A stretch of DNA of 17,406 bases from Deltaproteobacteria bacterium (GTDB lineage Bacteria > Myxococcota_A > UBA796): assembly GCA_002707085.1 (NCBI GenBank), contig PALY01000072.1, forward strand, positions 8,932 to 26,337, read 5' to 3'. The translations under genes and the position numbers were made by a program. How positions within the stretch are numbered: the stretch's first letter is position 1; the number at the start of each line of letters is the position of its first letter. Shown piece after piece: positions 6,633 through 13,834 of this stretch. The notes under the pieces are model-generated. The model was not told the DNA's origin. It saw only the letters and a list, made by a program, of their open reading frames with translations, and ran no database searches.

Positions 6633-8662
6633 GAACTCTCCTTCGGGTTGCGCGTGGGCTGTGTCTGGGATGAGGGTTCACCATGGCAAATTTCAGCAAG
6701 GTCAGATTGGCTCTTCTCAAAGCCCCAGCCGTTGGCTGTATGCCAAGCAGGTCTTACATCCCGGAGATCCAGGTGGGGGTGTCCACCGACGATATTGATG
6801 TCACCTGACAGCGCCCGGATCGGGACTTGGACGGTTTCCAGAGTGGCGCGTCTCATCAGGCTCCATCGCAAGTCCGGTCCGGCTGCAGATCTTGGTGCAG
6901 GTTGAATACGGGTCCTGACTCCATCATCAAAGCGGGCTTGGATTGTGAAAACGGGTGTTTCCCATGCTTGGGTGGCTTCTCTTGAGAGTATAGGCAGCCA
7001 TTCACCAAATGGTCGATCGGGCGGGATCCGGAGTGTGTACCCTTTTGAAGCGAGTTCTGTTTGAAGTGTGTCGGGGTTGCTTTGGGGGTCCACTGTCGCC
7101 AACAGGCTGGTTTCGTTGAGTTCGAATACAGGACCATCGGTCGGTGCGGACAGGGTGTCATCGGTGGTGGGTTCGAAGTCTATTGGGAACGGTCTGCCGG
7201 GATTCATGATGCCATCTGGATCCAATGATGTTTTGATTTCATTCCAAACCCGAATGGCGGCACCGGCTTCTTTGGCTGCAGCCTCACTTTTTAGGACACC
7301 TACGCCATGGTGGTGGGTCACAGTGCCTCCGGCGGACCGGGCGGCGTCAAGCGCATCTTTCCATGTGGCGTCGTAGGTTTTTAGTTGGCCACGTCCCATG
7401 AATGAGAAGTAAATGGAGCAGCCTTCAGCGTAGGCGTGACTGAAGTGGGCCATTACGGCAGTGTGGCGCCCAAGTGCGGCACGAACTTCTTGGTATAGGG
7501 TGGGTAATTTGTCCCAAGTGGCCGCCACTTCCATGGTGTCCGCGAATGCACCAGCAATGAAAACAGGGGCCAGTTTGTAGGACACATCGTGTCGGTGTCT
7601 GAACCAGTGTTCGCCGGGCTCCGGCCCCATGTCGCGGGCATTAGCAAGGATTTTTTGTGCAGCTTTGGTTGAAGCTTCAACGATGGGGGTGGGTCCATCG
7701 AATCCCACAATCAAGAGGACTTCACCAGAGATCCCCGCTGATATTTTGTTGATCAGCCCAGGAAGGGCGAGCGGTAAGTTCAGGAGGTGTCGTTGTAAGA
7801 AAGGACTCTTGGATGCAAGGTTCTTCATCCATGCGAAGCCTCCTCCCGATTTGGCGTCTGATGCGGAGGTTTTACCGCCGATTTTTGTGTCAACCGGGTC
7901 GTATAGGCGCAGGACGCTGGGCCAAATTCCGGCCTGCATGAGTTCTCGCATCGCAGTCCATGCGGACTGTAGGTCTGGAAAGGCGTAGCCTCGCAGCCAT
8001 CGGTCGGATGGGAGTGGGGATATGCGAAGCAGCATGTCGGTAACAATTCCGAGTCCTCCTTCCGAACCGCATAAAACCGGCAGAAGGTCTTCATTTTCTT
8101 TCGGTGTCCAAAGGCCAGTCTGCAGTTTTCCTTTGGGTGTGACTGCAGACGCTGCCAGCAGGATGTCATCGAAGACACCGTAGCGGCTCGAGAATTGTCC
8201 AGCGCTTCGTGCTGCAACATAGCCGCCGGTTGTGGAGCAAGCGATGGATGATGGACTATGGGCGGTCATCCAACCCGTTTGCTCAAGCTGGTCTTCAAGG
8301 TGTTGGCCCAAAAGTCCGGATTGCACTTGAACGGTACGGTTGTGGGGGTTGATGGCAAGGATGCGGTTCATCCGTTTTAGATCCACAACCAGGCTGCCTG
8401 CTCGACCTCTGACTCCACCGCAAACCCCAGAGCCTGCGCCAAAGGGGACGATGGTGACCCCTTCTTGGGTGGCCCACTCTATGATCGCTTCTACGTGTTC
8501 GGGTCGTTCTGGCCAGACAACGGCTTGTGGTAGTTCTGGTAGAACACCTTCTTTGTACATTTTTAATGTGTCTCTGGGCCACAGGTCTCTGCTGTATGGC
8601 CTCAGATGTAGCGCATCTGTAGCGATACTCAGTCCGATAGAACGCAGCGCTTCAACATTCAT
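6629..8662 (-). CDS. FAD-linked oxidase, alkyl-DHAP synthase/glycolate oxidase type, with C-terminal extension
   Basis: A 677-residue flavoprotein of the FAD_binding_4 plus FAD-oxidase_C class. Residues about 44-215 hold the PCMH FAD domain with PFGAGSGVCGG (73-83) and STTGGYVAARSAGQFSSRYG (143-162). The C-terminal catalytic domain (about 220-495) holds RHRHDVSYKLAP (355-366), FSHAYAEG (407-414) and His450-452 in THHHGVG, then GIMNPGRPF. The STxGG...YG and HHHGVG motifs resemble alkyldihydroxyacetonephosphate synthase; an Fe-S partner is more typical of glycolate or D-lactate dehydrogenases. Residues 500-677 are extra and contain a segment like a decayed second FAD_binding_4 domain (SAAGPDLRWSLM). 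The ATG at 8662 gives a standard N-terminus but a poor SD; an ATG at 8779 would read through a strong hairpin. The substrate is unknown. Confidence 0.82.
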   Translation of the reverse strand: MNVEALRSIGLSIATDALHLRPYSRDLWPRDTLKMYKEGVLPELPQAVVWPERPEHVEAIIEWATQEGVTIVPFGAGSGVCGGVRGRAGSLVVDLKRMNRILAINPHNRTVQVQSGLLGQHLEDQLEQTGWMTAHSPSSIACSTTGGYVAARSAGQFSSRYGVFDDILLAASAVTPKGKLQTGLWTPKENEDLLPVLCGSEGGLGIVTDMLLRISPLPSDRWLRGYAFPDLQSAWTAMRELMQAGIWPSVLRLYDPVDTKIGGKTSASDAKSGGGFAWMKNLASKSPFLQRHLLNLPLALPGLINKISAGISGEVLLIVGFDGPTPIVEASTKAAQKILANARDMGPEPGEHWFRHRHDVSYKLAPVFIAGAFADTMEVAATWDKLPTLYQEVRAALGRHTAVMAHFSHAYAEGCSIYFSFMGRGQLKTYDATWKDALDAARSAGGTVTHHHGVGVLKSEAAAKEAGAAIRVWNEIKTSLDPDGIMNPGRPFPIDFEPTTDDTLSAPTDGPVFELNETSLLATVDPQSNPDTLQTELASKGYTLRIPPDRPFGEWLPILSREATQAWETPVFTIQARFDDGVRTRIQPAPRSAAGPDLRWSLMRRATLETVQVPIRALSGDINIVGGHPHLDLRDVRPAWHTANGWGFEKSQSDLAEICHGEPSSQTQPTRNPKESS

Positions 8663-8680
8663 ATATAGACCTATAATTGA

Positions 8681-8709
8681 AGACGCCCGGCCAGGGCCGG
8701 GCGTCTTTT
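8681..8709 (+). terminator. Strong GC-rich hairpin with T-run on plus strand
   Basis: An 11-bp stem AGACGCCCGGC/GCCGGGCGTCT with a 4-nt loop (CAGG), then TTTT on the plus strand. No plus-strand gene ends here. On the minus strand the stem is followed by TTCAATTATAG, a weak U-tract, so it may terminate transcription from the hydrolase-like gene 190 nt upstream. It may also sit in the leader of the FAD oxidase, 18 nt before its start. The remaining non-coding stretch to 8893 is AT-rich around 8800-8860 and contains TAAATTA-N13-TAATTTA (8806-8832), which could mark a promoter. Confidence 0.55.
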
Positions 8710-8893
8710 GCGATGAGGGGTGGTGGGGGTTCTTCCCGCCGGTCCCGTCTTTGCGTCTCCGCCCGGAAATACTGCACAAACCATGCCAATGTGGCTTTTT
8801 GGTTATAAATTAGTAGCAATAACAGTAATTTAGGTGATTTTTATGTTTTGCTTGCGGCTGCTTTCTGCAGAAAAATTGCTCAAATCGTGACAT

Positions 8894-9637
8894 TCATGTC
8901 GTGGTTAGGTGTTTTGAGGCCCAGGCATCGATTCGGTCCGCGATCTCCCAGGGTCTTTCCACCGGGTGAAGGTACTTGCCTCCAGGGACGATGTCTCTGG
9001 TTAATAGGGCGTCGTTTGAATCTGTTAAAGGTGACTTTAAAACTGGATTAATTGGGTCGCTATCACCCCAGCATATGAGTGTTTTTGAAGTAAGTCTGGG
9101 TGTTTTCGCTGCTTCTTCTGAGAGGTTTTGGAGGTAACGCTGCAGTCGTTTCCTTTTCATTTTGTCTTCGAAAATGGGTCCACAAATCGCGACAGTGGTG
9201 TCATGGTCCATGACGTATGGATTTACCACGGCTCGCCGAAGGCCCGCAGATGAACGAAGCCATCGCAGTACGATGTCGGGTGAAAACATCTGATTGAACA
9301 TCAAATGTGGCAAATGAGCCGCTGCACACATGGCCCGGGTCAGGGGATCGGTTCGCCCCAAGGCTCCATTTGTAATCACGATTCCTGTTGGTTTTGAAAT
9401 GGCGGATGCGGAGACGGCGACGGGGAGTGCGCTGCCTTGAGCCACAAGAATGGTGGGGTTTGTTGATTCTTTGATGTGATGTGCGACCCGTTCGGCTTCT
9501 TCATGTATGGAGCCGTTGCCATCGACAAGCAGTGGCACGCTCTCGCATAGATATCCATGTTTTTCCATCCTGGTGGATACCTGATCCCAAAGGGACACGT
9601 CGAAGGGGGGGCCGGCGATGAAAAGTGTTTTGAACAT
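8894..9637 (-). CDS. Alpha/beta-hydrolase-like protein lacking the nucleophile
   Basis: A 247-residue protein with the layout of a small alpha/beta hydrolase. The first strand and oxyanion loop MFKTLFIAGPPFD come first. The elbow region is ILVAQGSALPVA (63-74), the acid-loop region CWGDSDPI (189-196) and the His-loop region GGKYLHPVERPWEIAD (219-234, His224). Aligned with the usual LVGHSxGG elbow, the nucleophile position is Gly68, with Ser shifted to 69. The Asp and His elements look present. It is therefore either inactive or an unusual variant. The ATG at 9637 is preferred although no clear SD is seen; a TTG start at 9694 would add 19 residues and reach towards the divergent gene. No signal peptide is obvious. 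The family call is by motif order only. Confidence 0.6.
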   Translation of the reverse strand: MFKTLFIAGPPFDVSLWDQVSTRMEKHGYLCESVPLLVDGNGSIHEEAERVAHHIKESTNPTILVAQGSALPVAVSASAISKPTGIVITNGALGRTDPLTRAMCAAAHLPHLMFNQMFSPDIVLRWLRSSAGLRRAVVNPYVMDHDTTVAICGPIFEDKMKRKRLQRYLQNLSEEAAKTPRLTSKTLICWGDSDPINPVLKSPLTDSNDALLTRDIVPGGKYLHPVERPWEIADRIDAWASKHLTTT

Positions 9638-9713
9638 GGATTGAACTATTTGTGATGTGGACGTAACCGTCAAAAAGGATAGCAGGACAGCCAATTACCG
9701 CGCGGGAGGCGTT

Positions 9714-11033
9714 GTGTACGACCTGATCATTCGAGATGGGACGATTGTTCGTTCGAGTGGTCGTCTTGTGGCTGATATAGCCATTGAGGGCGGCAAGGTC
9801 GCATATGTTGGTGGAAATCCAGCTGGCGGCGCGAAGGAAGAGATTTCAGGCATAGGCCGTTTTGTCATGCCCGGCGTGATAGATTCCAATGTTTATTTCC
9901 GGGATTCTGAGGATCCGAGCAAGAAGTCGTGGACGAACTGCGCCCGAGAGGCGTTGGTGGGTGGTGTAACCACTGTGTTGGCGATGCCAGATGCGGATAC
10001 TCCTACATTGGACGAAGCGTCGATTCGAGAGAAGCTGGCGCATGCGGGTGCCGAGTCTGCGGTGAACTTTGGCGTGTGGGCCGGTTCGGATGTTTCTAAT
10101 CTAGAGGACATCGGATCTCTTTGGGACGCGGGTCTGATTTGTGGAACCAAGGTGTTGATGGGCGAGTCCGGTGGCGTGTCTGGACTCGATCCAGATGTGC
10201 TTCGCGATGTGTTTGCCAAGACCAAGGGGCTGCTCGGAGTTCACGCTGAAGAGCAAGAAGTTCTGAATGCGGCTCTTTCAGCGAATGAAGGTTCGAACAA
10301 CCCTGTACACAATGATGTGCGTCCACCAGAAGCGGCAATCCGCGGTGTAGAGACGTTGATTGAACTTGTGAAGGAAAGTGGAAGATCGGTACACTTGTGC
10401 CATGTTTCTACAGCAGGCGAACTTACGGCGCTTGATCCGTATCGGGATGATTTGCCGATTACTTGTGAAGCCGGACCGCAGCACCTGTTCTTGAGCATCG
10501 ACAATGCGGGGAATCAGGGGACACTCATCAAAGTGGACCCGCCAGTTCGGCCAGAATTGGACCGACGTGCGATGCTGGCTGCCGTGAAACGGGGTCGCAT
10601 CGATTCCTTCGCTAGCGGACACTCACCCTATTCTTTGGCTTCCAAGAAACAGGAATATTGGTCTGTACCTTCGGGCATCCCTGGTGTGGGTGCAATGCTC
10701 CCACTGCTGATGGGTGCATTGAAGAACGGAAAGATCAACCTGGAGACTTTGGTTGCCATGTGTTGTGAGAACCCAGCCCGGATTTTTAATCTGGAAGGAA
10801 AGGGCCGTATCGAGGAGGGAGCGGACGCTGATTTGTTGCTCTTCCGTGAAGGCAACACCACCAAACTGACATCCGATATGCTGGGTCCACACTGTGGTTG
10901 GTCGCCCTACATCGGTCGCGAAGTCGGCGTGGCGCCAAACCTTGTGGTTGTAAATGGTGTGGTTGCAGCACGCGATGGCGTCCTTTCGGACAATCTGCCA
11001 TTCGGAAAGCCAGTCACATACGCTGGAAGATAA
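9714..11033 (+). CDS. Dihydroorotase-like amidohydrolase with degraded metal site
   Basis: A 439-residue protein of the dihydroorotase/hydantoinase amidohydrolase family. The GTG at 9714 is chosen because GGGAGG lies 4 nt upstream and it yields the standard MYDLIIRDGTIV. Family landmarks are PGVIDSNVYFRD (53-64), GVTTVLAMPD (84-93), the candidate carboxylated lysine Lys146 in CGTKVLMG, His177 in GVHAEE, His230 in HLCHVST, FASGHSPYS (299-307) and the closing NPARIFNL...GADADLLLF. The normal DxHxHxR metal motif reads D-S-N59-V-Y61-F-R, and the Asp of the usual TDHAPH is Gly302. With both N-terminal His ligands and the catalytic Asp lost, hydrolytic activity is unlikely. Non-catalytic dihydroorotase homologs that support aspartate transcarbamoylase are known, but no pyrB is in the window. 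Confidence 0.82.
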   Translation: MYDLIIRDGTIVRSSGRLVADIAIEGGKVAYVGGNPAGGAKEEISGIGRFVMPGVIDSNVYFRDSEDPSKKSWTNCAREALVGGVTTVLAMPDADTPTLDEASIREKLAHAGAESAVNFGVWAGSDVSNLEDIGSLWDAGLICGTKVLMGESGGVSGLDPDVLRDVFAKTKGLLGVHAEEQEVLNAALSANEGSNNPVHNDVRPPEAAIRGVETLIELVKESGRSVHLCHVSTAGELTALDPYRDDLPITCEAGPQHLFLSIDNAGNQGTLIKVDPPVRPELDRRAMLAAVKRGRIDSFASGHSPYSLASKKQEYWSVPSGIPGVGAMLPLLMGALKNGKINLETLVAMCCENPARIFNLEGKGRIEEGADADLLLFREGNTTKLTSDMLGPHCGWSPYIGREVGVAPNLVVVNGVVAARDGVLSDNLPFGKPVTYAGR

Positions 11034-11036
11034 GGT

Positions 11037-11115
11037 CGGGTACACCCGCATGAATAGGGTGTTTTTGGTTCATACTCCGTGTGGTGTGCCCTGTTTGTCT
11101 GGGCGGATGTACCCG
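11037..11115. repeat. Long-range inverted repeat in a convergent intergenic region
   Basis: CGGGTACACCCGC (11037-11049) is the reverse complement of GCGGATGTACCCG (11103-11115) at 12 of 13 positions, with 53 nt between. The left arm overlaps the stem of the plus-strand terminator, so the two structures are mutually exclusive in RNA. It may act as a terminator for the minus-strand DUF3006-like gene or be incidental. Confidence 0.5.
11042..11066 (+). terminator. Rho-independent terminator of the dihydroorotase-like gene
   Basis: A stem ACACCC/GGGTGT (6 bp, 9-nt loop GCATGAATA) followed by TTTTT begins 9 nt after the stop codon. The stem is short but the T-run is good. Confidence 0.6.
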
Positions 11116-11151
11116 GTAAGTGGTGGGTGTTTCGGTCTGGCTTCTCCAGAT

Positions 11152-11439
11152 TTATAGAGGCCCGTCGAATTGAAAACAGTATGGGGTTGCCGTTGGCAGG
11201 GTGATGGCTTTGGGAATCTCAAAGTTCACCGGTTGCCATTCTTTCGGGTGGGTATTGAGTGTGGCCTCGGCTGCACATTGATCTTGTGTTTTCGCTCTTA
11301 GGAGCCACCGTTCACCCTCTTGTGTGTTTTTGGGGAGTAGCGATTGGGGGAGTTCGGTGATGTCGCCTGACGGTGACCACTCTACGACCAACCACGGCGG
11401 CTCGATCCGATCGATGACAAAGATCAATTGAATGGACAT
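11152..11439 (-). CDS. DUF3006-like small protein
   Basis: A small protein of 95 residues from the ATG at 11439. The N-terminal half, IFVIDRIEPPWLVVEW followed by ELPQSLLP, resembles the short DUF3006 family (VDRIE...A-V-LE...P..LLPEG). Members are often encoded as small companions of other genes and have no established function. The C-terminal half, about 40 residues ending CFQFDGPL, is not recognisable. The start at 11439 has AAGGA 7 nt upstream. An alternative ATG at 11454 forms a TGATG overlap with the comM stop but has no SD; either way the gene is probably translated from the comM message. No signal peptide or membrane segment is evident. Confidence 0.65.
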   Translation of the reverse strand: MSIQLIFVIDRIEPPWLVVEWSPSGDITELPQSLLPKNTQEGERWLLRAKTQDQCAAEATLNTHPKEWQPVNFEIPKAITLPTATPYCFQFDGPL

Positions 11440-11453
11440 CAATAGGTCCTTCA

Positions 11454-12962
11454 TCAGCTTGCCATTTCCAAACGATAAGCACTCGCTTCTAGAATGTGTT
11501 CAGCCTGAACTGGACCCCCTTTGTCTAAGTCAGAAATGGTGCGGGCCACCTTCAGCAATCTTGCCCACGCTCGTCCGGATAAACCATGGGTGTCTAGGGT
11601 TCGGCGAAGTAGATCCAATGCTTCGGGTGTTGGGTCTGCGGCTTCGCGTATCGCATCTCCTTGAAGTTCAGCGTTGCAAACAGTGTCTGTTTCTTGGAAC
11701 CGTGTTCGCTGATATTCACGTGCCTTATTCACTCGAAGTCGGACATTGCTGGACGCTTCCCCCGATTGTTCTTGTACCAAATCGTTTGCGCCGATCGGTT
11801 GTACCCATACTTGCAGATCGATTCGGTCGACCAATGGTCCAGACAGGCGCTGTCGATAACGGTCGACTTTTGCAGGAGTACACATACACGGATGTGTAGG
11901 GTGACCGCTGTACCCGCAGGGGCAAGGATTTGCAGCGGCAACCAATGAAAAGCTTGCTGGATACCTGGCGGTTCCTTGCGCCCGAGTCAGATGTACCTCC
12001 CGGTGTTCAAGGGGACCGCGCAAGACTTCGATGGCCCTTCGGTTGAATTCAGCAAGTTCATCCAAGAACAGAACTCCATTGTGGGCCAGCGAAACCTCTC
12101 CTGGCTTTAGGTGTGCGTTTCCAATCAACCCTGCAGCGCTGATCGAGTGGTGTGGCGACCGGAATGGTCGCGACTCAGTAAGGCCTCTGCCGTGAGGCAG
12201 AATTCCCGCTACTGAATGAATGCGGGTGATTTCGATGGCTTCCTCTGGAGTCAGCATTGGCAAGATGGTTGGCATGCGTGCCGCCAACATGGTTTTGCCG
12301 CATCCCGGTGATCCGATCATCAGCAGGTTGTGGCCCCCAGCAGCGGCAATTTCGAGTGCGCGCCTGGCGCGGTGTTGTCCCCGGACTTCGGATAAATCAA
12401 GTTTAGAGGAAGGGGTTGAGTTGGTTTGGAGTGTTGCTGTGGGCAGCTCTCCATCGCCATCCAGCCAATTAATTACGTCGATCAAGTTTTCTGCAGATAG
12501 AACTTCGATATCTTCGATCACTGCGGCTTCAGATGCACACTCCGCCGGCAGTACAATTCGTTTGGCACCAAACTCAGATGCAGCGATGGCCAACGCGATG
12601 GCACCATCAATGGGTCGTAATTTTCCATCCAAGGAAAGCTCTCCCATAAAGATTGTGTTGGGGATTTTTTCGCCTGCGACTTGACCATCGGCGAATAGAA
12701 TGCCGACCGCTATGGGTAAATCAAATGAAGTTCCTACTTTGGGTAGGTTGGCTGGTGCCAGATTCACCACCACTCTGCGCTTGGGGTAAGATTTTCCCGA
12801 GGCACTGATTGCTGAACGCACACGATGTGTGCTTTCTCTGATTGCACTTCCAGGCAACCCCACAATGATGGTTGCAGGTAAGCGCCTTGGTAAGTCAACT
12901 TCCACAGAAACGGGCATGCCCTCAATGCCTGCGAGTGTCATGGAATGAACAATGTGTGCCAT
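11454..12962 (-). CDS. comM: ComM/YifB-family Mg-chelatase-like AAA+ ATPase
   Basis: A 502-residue protein, close to the family's usual 500-510. The N-terminal ChlI-like domain (1-165) has VDLPRRLPATIIVGLPGSAIRES and VVNLAPANLPKVG. The AAA+ core has Walker A GSPGCGKT (217-224), SRPFRSPHHS (264-273), Walker B GVLFLDE (296-302) and the sensor region AAANPCPCGYSG with a nearby Cys cluster. The C-terminal helical domain contains LSGRAWARLLKVARTISDL. In other bacteria ComM is a hexameric helicase that helps branch migration during natural transformation; whether this host is competent is not shown. The ATG at 12962 has GGAGG 7 nt upstream and is preferred over 12998. It is followed at once by the DUF3006-like gene and preceded by a LOG-family gene 122 nt away. 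Confidence 0.93.
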   Translation of the reverse strand: MAHIVHSMTLAGIEGMPVSVEVDLPRRLPATIIVGLPGSAIRESTHRVRSAISASGKSYPKRRVVVNLAPANLPKVGTSFDLPIAVGILFADGQVAGEKIPNTIFMGELSLDGKLRPIDGAIALAIAASEFGAKRIVLPAECASEAAVIEDIEVLSAENLIDVINWLDGDGELPTATLQTNSTPSSKLDLSEVRGQHRARRALEIAAAGGHNLLMIGSPGCGKTMLAARMPTILPMLTPEEAIEITRIHSVAGILPHGRGLTESRPFRSPHHSISAAGLIGNAHLKPGEVSLAHNGVLFLDELAEFNRRAIEVLRGPLEHREVHLTRAQGTARYPASFSLVAAANPCPCGYSGHPTHPCMCTPAKVDRYRQRLSGPLVDRIDLQVWVQPIGANDLVQEQSGEASSNVRLRVNKAREYQRTRFQETDTVCNAELQGDAIREAADPTPEALDLLRRTLDTHGLSGRAWARLLKVARTISDLDKGGPVQAEHILEASAYRLEMAS

Positions 12963-13084
12963 GGAATACCTCCACGCCAGTTCATGTGCAGGGGGCATGC
13001 CGAAGCAAGTTCAGTACTTTAGCGGTCCATTGTTCAAGAATAGACCTACATACCTGTCCTACAATCGGACGTTTACTGCGAGCG

Positions 13085-13684
13085 CTATGCCTCGCGCTTC
13101 GCAGGATTCGGGAGCCAACTGTCCAAGTCCGGCACATGGGCTGCTTCCAGCTTTTCCAGAAGGCGTGCTGGATCTTGATCAACCGTGATCAGATGGCGCA
13201 ATTCTTCTCGTACAAACCCTTCGTTCACAGCGTGTTGTACGAAGGCAATCAACGCATCATAAAACCCATCGACATTTAAAACGCCCACCGGCTTTCGGTG
13301 GTAGTTTAGCTGCGCCCAAGTCACGACTTCGAACAACTCTTCCATCGTTCCGTAGCCGCCCGGCATGGCGATAAATGCATCGGCCAAATCCATCATCATT
13401 TGCTTTCGGGTGTGCATGGTGTCCACAACATGAAGCGCTGTACACCCTGTATGGCCCAGTTCACGGTCTTGGAGTTTTTCTGGAATCACCCCAATGACTT
13501 CGCCACCCCGTTCCAAGATGGCATCGGCAATCGTACCCATCAGGCCGACACTGCCCCCGCCAAAAACAAGCCCAATCCCCTGGTCTGCCATCGCATGTCC
13601 CATGGCGACCGCCGCATTTCGGTACTTCGGTGCAATCTCATCAGAGGATGCACAGTAGACAGCAATTCTTGAAAACTTAGACAT
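13085..13684 (-). CDS. LOG/TIGR00730-family nucleoside monophosphate phosphoribohydrolase-like protein
   Basis: A 199-residue Rossmann-fold protein of the LOG family, often misnamed lysine decarboxylase. Members cleave the N-glycosidic bond of AMP or cytokinin ribotides. Visible landmarks are AVYCASSD (8-15), LVFGGGSVGLMG (39-50), TRKQMMMD (92-99) and the catalytic and phosphate-binding PGGYGTMEELFE (108-119), all intact. Length and motif spacing match the family, so an active cytoplasmic enzyme is expected; its natural substrate is not clear. The ATG at 13684 has no obvious SD, but it starts the family-typical N-terminus. The gene is divergent from the ceramidase-like gene across 150 nt, which include a 10-bp palindrome CTGTGCACAG (13716-13725) that could be an operator. 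Confidence 0.92.
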   Translation of the reverse strand: MSKFSRIAVYCASSDEIAPKYRNAAVAMGHAMADQGIGLVFGGGSVGLMGTIADAILERGGEVIGVIPEKLQDRELGHTGCTALHVVDTMHTRKQMMMDLADAFIAMPGGYGTMEELFEVVTWAQLNYHRKPVGVLNVDGFYDALIAFVQHAVNEGFVREELRHLITVDQDPARLLEKLEAAHVPDLDSWLPNPAKREA

Positions 13685-13810
13685 GGGCGACGGCTAACCC
13701 GTACACACCCCAAAGCTGTGCACAGTGAGCCAAAATAGCCACTGATTTTTACACCCATGCCGGTCCATGGAACCCACCAGTTTTTCGCTGTGGGTATTCA
13801 TCCGGTTAGT

Positions 13811-13833
13811 GGGCCTCCTTCAGTAGGAGTCCC
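13811..13833 (+). promoter_or_regulatory. Leader hairpin masking the SD of the ceramidase-like gene
   Basis: CTCCT (13815-13819) pairs with the SD AGGAG (13825-13829) across the loop TCAGT, extended by GGG/CCC (13811-13813, 13831-13833) past one mismatch. The ATG at 13835 follows directly. Such a structure could lower translation until it is opened; a real regulatory role is inference. Confidence 0.45.
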
Positions 13834-13834
13834 G

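Noticed and set aside
8663..8779. Earlier start of the FAD oxidase at 8779
   Set aside because: The added 39 residues are encoded across the GC-rich hairpin and have Pro/Gly/Lys-rich composition without family similarity; the protein from 8662 starts like its relatives.
9657..9713. Earlier TTG/ATG-region start for the dihydroorotase-like gene at 9657
   Set aside because: The additional 19 residues are unlike the family and the GTG at 9714 has a strong SD and the standard MYDLIIRDG start.
13085..13684. Annotation as lysine decarboxylase
   Set aside because: The PGGYGTMEE and TRK motifs define the LOG family; the lysine decarboxylase label is a known historical misnomer.
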